Source of the DNA: an uncultured Erysipelotrichaceae bacterium | GTDB taxonomy: Bacteria > Bacillota_I > Bacilli_A > Erysipelotrichales > Erysipelotrichaceae | DNA: 18,163 nt | Assembly: GCA_946621045.1 (NCBI GenBank) | Contig: CAMOOA010000010.1 | Location: 1-18,163 of the forward strand | Direction of reading: 5' to 3' | Shown here: positions 13,906 to 18,163 of the stretch, piece after piece | Layout of the letters: each line of letters begins with the position of its first letter | How positions within the stretch are numbered: position 1 is the first letter of the stretch | The notes under the pieces: model-generated | Told to the model about the DNA's origin: nothing | The model's input: the letters and a program-made list of their open reading frames with translations, nothing else | Databases searched by the model: none | Translations under genes and position numbers: made by a program

Positions 13906-14154
13906 TTACTGAAGCAGACGGGTCAGCCGTTTTGCATAACGTGCACGCTGTGAAGGCGCCACATTCGCAATCATCGACAGAAGTTCATAGATCTTGAGTT
14001 TCTCATTGACGGTATAGCTGTCATCCTTTTCGACTGCGGTCGTAATCAGATTCAGACTGTCAAGAAATTCTGTCTCCGTTTCACGCTTTCCAAGCTCCAT
14101 GACTTTCCCGAATGCTTCGGCAATGCCGTTGTTGTGTTTATGAAACAGGCCCAT
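13906..14154 (-). CDS. Unknown 82-residue protein, last gene of the ezrA-thiI operon
   Basis: I do not recognise the family. The protein is predicted soluble and mostly helical, starts MGLFHKHNNG, has charged helical stretches (KVMELGKRETETEFLDSL, then VNEKLKIYELLSMIANV) and ends in a basic segment with RARYAKRLTRLLQ. No signal peptide, membrane segment or cysteine is present. The AGGAGGG site 7 bases before the ATG is the best ribosome binding site in the window and argues strongly that the gene is real. It begins 22 bases after the thiI stop and is followed by the operon terminator, so it is co-transcribed with ezrA, the cysteine desulfurase and thiI. Confidence 0.85.
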   Translation of the reverse strand: MGLFHKHNNGIAEAFGKVMELGKRETETEFLDSLNLITTAVEKDDSYTVNEKLKIYELLSMIANVAPSQRARYAKRLTRLLQ

Positions 14155-14175
14155 GCTTAAACCCTCCTGGTTTTC

Positions 14176-15363
14176 TCAGAGAAAGGATTCTCTTTCCTGC
14201 GGATGAACGGTGATGGTTTCCGCTTCTTCCGCCGCTTCTGCAATCATCTTATCATACGGGAACCGGGCTTCATAACTCTCCGCCTTCTTCACGGTCGGCT
14301 TTGTGACCGGGTTTTTCGGGTCGAAGATCGTACAGCAGTCCTCATACGGCAGAATCGAAGTCTCATAAGTGCCGATGCGGCGGGCAAGATCGATGATCTC
14401 AACTTTGTCCATGCAGATGAGCGGACGAAGCACCGGGATCGAAATGACGGAATTGATGCATGCGATGCTTTCCAGCGTCTGACTGGCGACCTGCCCGAGA
14501 CTCTCCCCGGTTCCGATCGCAAGACATCCGGATTCCTTCGCGATCTGTTCCGCAAGACGCACCATCATCCGGCGCATCAGCGTAATCGCATACGGATCTC
14601 CTGCCGTGCGGTAGATTTCCAGCTGGAGCGCGGTAAAGTTCACCATGTGCACCCGCATTCTGCCCTGATTGTATTCACTCATCATCGACGCAAGATCCAG
14701 CACTTTCTGTCTGGCATTCTCGCTTGTATACGGAGGACTGGCAAAATGAACCGCCTCCACATCAAGTCCCCGCTTCATCAGCTCATATGCCGCAACCGGC
14801 GAGTCAATGCCGCCAGAGAGCATCAGGAGAACCTTTCCGTTGATGCCGGAGGGATAACCGCCCGCTCCGGGAATCTTTTCACTCATGAGATAGGTGTCGC
14901 CGGAATGCACTTCCACCCGCAGTTCCAGTTCGGGATGATGCACATCCACCTTCATATCCGTATTCTGAAGAATATATCCCGCAACCGCCCGGTTGATGCC
15001 GTCGGAGTTCATCGGGAATGTCTTGTCATGCCGGCGGGTGATCATCTTGAAGGTATGTTTTCCGGAATCCTGCGCGATCGCAAGGCAGCGCTCCTTAATC
15101 GCATCAAGCGTGCTGTCGACACGTTCTGTAAAGGAAAACGACGAAATGCCGAATACCTTCTTCAGTTTTTCCTTTACCGTTTCGGCATCCGCTCCGTTGA
15201 GCCGGATGTAAAACCGGTCATAACTCCGCCGGTATTCGAGCTGATCAAAATCCCGCAGGATGCCCCGGATATTGTTGTCAAGCTTCCGGATAAAATCCTT
15301 ACGGTTCTTTCCTTTTGTCGTCAGTTCTCCATAGCGGATCAATACGGTATCGTAATCAGCCAT
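14176..15363 (-). CDS. thiI: tRNA 4-thiouridine synthetase ThiI (no rhodanese domain)
   Basis: Makes 4-thiouridine at position 8 of tRNAs using ATP and sulfur from a cysteine desulfurase; in some species it also feeds thiamine synthesis. The 395 residues start with MADYDTVLIRYGELTTKGKNR of the NFLD/THUMP region (THUMP about 60-165), then the adenylating PP-loop LSGGIDSP (182-189) and the C-terminal YEDCCTIFDPKNP motif. There is no C-terminal rhodanese domain, the short type of many Gram-positives. Start at 15363 overlaps the upstream desulfurase gene by 8 bases; AAAGGAG lies 13 bases before it. The adjacent desulfurase is the likely sulfur donor. Confidence 0.96.
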   Translation of the reverse strand: MADYDTVLIRYGELTTKGKNRKDFIRKLDNNIRGILRDFDQLEYRRSYDRFYIRLNGADAETVKEKLKKVFGISSFSFTERVDSTLDAIKERCLAIAQDSGKHTFKMITRRHDKTFPMNSDGINRAVAGYILQNTDMKVDVHHPELELRVEVHSGDTYLMSEKIPGAGGYPSGINGKVLLMLSGGIDSPVAAYELMKRGLDVEAVHFASPPYTSENARQKVLDLASMMSEYNQGRMRVHMVNFTALQLEIYRTAGDPYAITLMRRMMVRLAEQIAKESGCLAIGTGESLGQVASQTLESIACINSVISIPVLRPLICMDKVEIIDLARRIGTYETSILPYEDCCTIFDPKNPVTKPTVKKAESYEARFPYDKMIAEAAEEAETITVHPQERESFL

Positions 15364-16486
15364 ACTGTTCTGTCATCTCCTTTACAGCCTGTACAAATGC
15401 ATCGATCTCTTCCGCCGTATTCTCCATCGAAAGAGAGACGCGGATCGAACAGGATGCCCGCCGCGGCGAACAGCCCATTGCGAGCAGCACATAACTCGGA
15501 TTGTTGGAATGCGCCTCACAGGTGCTGCGGGCACTGATCATAAATCCTCTCCGGTTGAGTTCATTCTGCATGACCTCGCTCGGTATCCGTTCAAATGAAA
15601 AGTTCAGCACTGCCGGAAGACCGTCCGCCGGAGAATTGATCTCAATTCCTTCAATTGCGGAAAGACCCTTCACAAGCCGCTCATGCAGAATGCCGGTATG
15701 TTTTGCGAAGGCCTCCTGCCGTTCGAGCGCAAGACGCAGCGTCTTGGCAAATACCATATCCGCGGCCGCATTGGCCGTGCCGCCCCGCAGGCCGAATTCC
15801 TGTTCACCGCCCGAAATCAGCGGTTCCATCGGCACATAGGTCTTCTTCACAAGAATTCCGCTCCCCTTCAGACCGTGAATCTTATGGGCAGAGATCGACG
15901 CCAGGTCGATATCTTCCATGGACAGCGGTATCTTGCCGGCAGCCTGCGTCATATCGCAGTGGAAAAATGCATGGCTCTCCTTGCGCACGATTGTTTTGAT
16001 TTCATCGATCGGATTTACGGCGCCGGTTTCATTGTTCACATACATGACCGACACAAGAACCGTATCCGGTCTGAGAGCCGCCCGGACATCTTCTGCTTTT
16101 ACGGATCCGTCTTCATAAACCGGCAGCCATGTGATCTCATAACCGAACAGGCGCTCCATCTGCCGGCAGGCATTCAGCACACTGCTGTGCTCGATCGGCG
16201 TCGTGATGATATGTTTTGCAGACCGATTCGCAAGGCACACGCCCTTGACTGCCATGCTGTTGGATTCACAGCTTCCGGACGTAAAGATCACTTCATCCGC
16301 CGCAACACCTAAAAGCCCGGCAGCGGCGCTGCGGGCTTTTTCCATCATGCGGTGTACTTCGCTCCCCTCATCATAGAGGGATTCACTGTTTGCGTAGTGT
16401 TTTTCCAGCAATGAAGTATAGGTCTTCAGGACGTCCGGATCCAGTCGGGTCGTTCCCGCACTGTCGAGATATATCCTACGCTTCAC
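15356..16486 (-). CDS. Cysteine desulfurase (NifS/IscS family), partner of ThiI
   Basis: PLP enzyme that takes sulfur from cysteine as a protein persulfide. The 376 residues show YLDSAGTTRLDP (6-17), TSGSCESNSMA (69-79), the cofactor His in IEHSS (H100), the NNETG motif (151-155), PLP lysine K202 in SAHKIHG (199-205) and the catalytic cysteine C323 in SARSTCEA. The set is complete. The neighbour thiI and upstream ezrA match the ezrA-nifZ-thiI order of Bacillus, where this enzyme supplies ThiI rather than general Fe-S assembly; this assignment rests on context. The start is GTG at 16486 with GGGAG 7 bases before it, overlapping the ezrA stop by 11 bases. Confidence 0.95.
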   Translation of the reverse strand: MKRRIYLDSAGTTRLDPDVLKTYTSLLEKHYANSESLYDEGSEVHRMMEKARSAAAGLLGVAADEVIFTSGSCESNSMAVKGVCLANRSAKHIITTPIEHSSVLNACRQMERLFGYEITWLPVYEDGSVKAEDVRAALRPDTVLVSVMYVNNETGAVNPIDEIKTIVRKESHAFFHCDMTQAAGKIPLSMEDIDLASISAHKIHGLKGSGILVKKTYVPMEPLISGGEQEFGLRGGTANAAADMVFAKTLRLALERQEAFAKHTGILHERLVKGLSAIEGIEINSPADGLPAVLNFSFERIPSEVMQNELNRRGFMISARSTCEAHSNNPSYVLLAMGCSPRRASCSIRVSLSMENTAEEIDAFVQAVKEMTEQYG

Positions 16487-18163
16487 TCGAATTCTCCCGA
16501 ATCATGCTTTCATAGTTTCCCGGATGGATCTTTTCAATCGTCGCAATCGCGATGGAAAGCGCCTGGGTATAGTCTCCGTTGCGGAAACAGAGTTCACTGC
16601 GGGTCAGTTCACTGTCGATATCCGCATAGGTGCTCCGGTAACGGTTGCCGAATACGATCGTGTTTTCGACCATCATCACGGTGGCGACAACATTGTTCAC
16701 GTTGTTGTACAGACGATAGATAAAGTCGATTGCCTCTTTCAGCGTGCTGTTGAGAAGCTGCACATTCAGAGGTACCGCATTGATCAGTTCGGTAAGACGG
16801 TTCAGGTATTCATTTGCCTTGCGCATATCCGCATCATACTGCTTGGAGATGGAAGGCAGCTTGTACTTGGCAATCTTGACCTGCATCTGATTCATGATTA
16901 CCTGGAGCTTGAGCAGCTGCTTTCTGGCACGTTCCTCACCGCCTGCCGCGCTGTCGATTTCCGCACGGACGCCGGAGATGGACTCATTCAGCGTGCTGAG
17001 ATCCTGATTCAGTTCCTTCATCGAACCGACAAGACCGGACGCCGGATTCTGGTTTTCCTGAACAAGCGTATAGATCTTCGGCATGCGGGAAGCAATCCCG
17101 GCAAGATCCTGTTTCAGGTTATTCAGCCGTGTGTCCATGCCGTCAAGACCAAACCGTCCGGAAAGACGGGAATACTGGCTGTCGAGATAGTTCATATTCT
17201 TCTCGGCTTCCTTGTACATGGATACATTGTCATTGGCCAGCGTATGCATCTCATCATATGCGGCGCATTCGCGCTTGATCTGTTCGCCGAGCTGGGTCAG
17301 GCGTTCCTTGTAGTCATCGAGATTTTCCCGGACACCGGTGGAATCCCCGCTCTTCAGCTGTTCAAGATCATTGCGCAGGCCGTTTGTGATCACCGTAAGG
17401 TTCTGCTCAACCTGAAGATGTTTCAGGTAGACATTCCGGTTGTACGCTTCGGTATAGTCGTGATGAACGACCTCCGCCATCTTGGGGACGACGCCGCGGG
17501 CATCCTCAAGCAGAGACGGAACGGCATTCAGAATTCCTTCAAACCGTTTCAGAGACTGATCGATGTTTGCCAGTTCGGCATTCGCCTTTTCAAAGTCGGA
17601 CGCATACATCCAGTCCTCGCAGTTGGAAAACATCCGTTCGGTTTCGGAAATCACCTGTTCGATGGTTTCCCATGCGCCGCTGAGCTGGCCGCGATTGGCA
17701 TTGGCGCGCTCCTTGAGTTCGCGGAACCGGTTCTTGTATTCATTGGCTTCCTGGCGCTGCGCTTCCTCTTTCTCAAGGATGGAGTCAAGGAAACTGTCAA
17801 GCGTGGATACCTGCTGTTCGCCGAGCGCAACACTGGCCTCAAGATCTTCGAGATCCATCTTTGCCTTCTTGAGCTTGCCGGCGATAATCTCATCTTCCGC
17901 ATCCGCAAGCGCCTGGCCGATCTGCTTGATGTTCGCCTCGGCCTTGTCGAAGTCGTCCTTCATATTCGTGACTTTCGCCATCGCATCCGGAACGATACGG
18001 CTGATCGCTACCGCTTTGTTCAGCTTGAAAGAGAGCGGTACTTTTTTGATGGTATTGTACCGGTCTTCAAGGTCTTCCAGCTGTCTGCGGGCCTTACTGC
18101 TGCGAATTCTCTGAACTATTAGTAAAATCATGATCAGGACGATCAGTGCAGCAAGTCCGATCA
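16476..18163 (-). CDS. ezrA: Septation ring formation regulator EzrA (start lies outside the window)
   Basis: Membrane-anchored negative regulator of FtsZ ring formation and organiser of the division site. About 561 residues are visible. The frame continues upstream of the ATG at 18131 to the window edge as IGLAALIVLI joined to MILLIVQRIRSSK, so that ATG lies inside the N-terminal membrane helix and the true start is a few codons outside. The rest is a long coiled-coil array of spectrin-like repeats. RRQLEDLEDRYNTIKKVPL after the helix and the ending ALSIAIATIEKIHPGNYESMI resemble EzrA ends. The sequence is divergent in between. It heads the operon with the desulfurase and thiI. Confidence 0.9.
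   Translation of the reverse strand, partial: IGLAALIVLIMILLIVQRIRSSKARRQLEDLEDRYNTIKKVPLSFKLNKAVAISRIVPDAMAKVTNMKDDFDKAEANIKQIGQALADAEDEIIAGKLKKAKMDLEDLEASVALGEQQVSTLDSFLDSILEKEEAQRQEANEYKNRFRELKERANANRGQLSGAWETIEQVISETERMFSNCEDWMYASDFEKANAELANIDQSLKRFEGILNAVPSLLEDARGVVPKMAEVVHHDYTEAYNRNVYLKHLQVEQNLTVITNGLRNDLEQLKSGDSTGVRENLDDYKERLTQLGEQIKRECAAYDEMHTLANDNVSMYKEAEKNMNYLDSQYSRLSGRFGLDGMDTRLNNLKQDLAGIASRMPKIYTLVQENQNPASGLVGSMKELNQDLSTLNESISGVRAEIDSAAGGEERARKQLLKLQVIMNQMQVKIAKYKLPSISKQYDADMRKANEYLNRLTELINAVPLNVQLLNSTLKEAIDFIYRLYNNVNNVVATVMMVENTIVFGNRYRSTYADIDSELTRSELCFRNGDYTQALSIAIATIEKIHPGNYESMIRENSSEA

Noticed and set aside
14203..15537. 444-codon plus-strand open frame over thiI and the desulfurase gene
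   Set aside because: Antisense in register to thiI, whose ThiI motifs are complete; the protein resembles no family.
16524..18122. 532-codon plus-strand open frame over ezrA
   Set aside because: It lies exactly in codon register with ezrA, has low-complexity-like mirrored composition and no convincing ribosome binding site; it follows from the lack of TTA/CTA/TCA codons in ezrA.
1..18163. Mobile element, CRISPR, tRNA or rRNA gene
   Set aside because: Gene spacing is tight and explained; no direct-repeat arrays, transposase motifs, tRNA-like CCA arms or rRNA sequence were noticed. A tRNAscan/Infernal run would be the proper check.

Overview
The window is an ordinary core-chromosome segment of a low-GC-lineage Gram-positive bacterium (Firmicutes/Bacillota) with mid-range base composition. 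EzrA, the ezrA-cysteine desulfurase-thiI order, the phoH...ybeY-dgkA-era-recO-glyS block and a single-chain alpha2-type glycyl-tRNA synthetase point to Bacilli or Erysipelotrichia. Erysipelotrichaceae is my best guess, but it is inference. I see no phage, insertion sequence, CRISPR array, tRNA or rRNA gene.

Most genes lie on the minus strand and read right to left. Right edge (13906-18163): ezrA (5' end outside the window), a NifS/IscS-type cysteine desulfurase, thiI and an 82-residue unknown protein are tightly packed and close at a strong hairpin terminator. Centre (11437-13846): three singly transcribed genes of alternating direction. These are a class I glutamine-amidotransferase-like hydrolase (PuuD family, plus), a NagD-like HAD protein (minus) and a membrane-anchored metallophosphoesterase-like protein (plus). 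The last two have lost key catalytic residues and share a 55-bp head-to-head promoter region.

Middle left (5688-11275): a translationally coupled minus-strand operon of a CNNM/CorC-type transporter, rsmE, mtaB, murE and deoC, followed by rpsU with its own promoter and terminator. It mixes membrane transport, rRNA and tRNA modification, peptidoglycan precursor synthesis and deoxyribose-phosphate catabolism. Left (1-5589): phoH, ybeY, dgkA, era, recO and glyS form the classic Firmicutes ribosome-maturation/GTPase neighbourhood. It is interrupted by a plus-strand AlaX-type alanyl-tRNA editing gene that separates phoH from ybeY. A perfect bidirectional terminator lies between alaX and phoH. ybeY appears to start from an extended -10 promoter so close to its ATG that the mRNA would be nearly leaderless.

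The most interesting points are the two neighbouring degenerate hydrolases, the near-leaderless ybeY promoter back to back with alaX, the short leader ORFs before the CNNM gene, the absence of room for a T-box before glyS, and the 12-bp tail-to-tail overlap of the PuuD-like and HAD genes. I did not find a clearly new multi-gene system.
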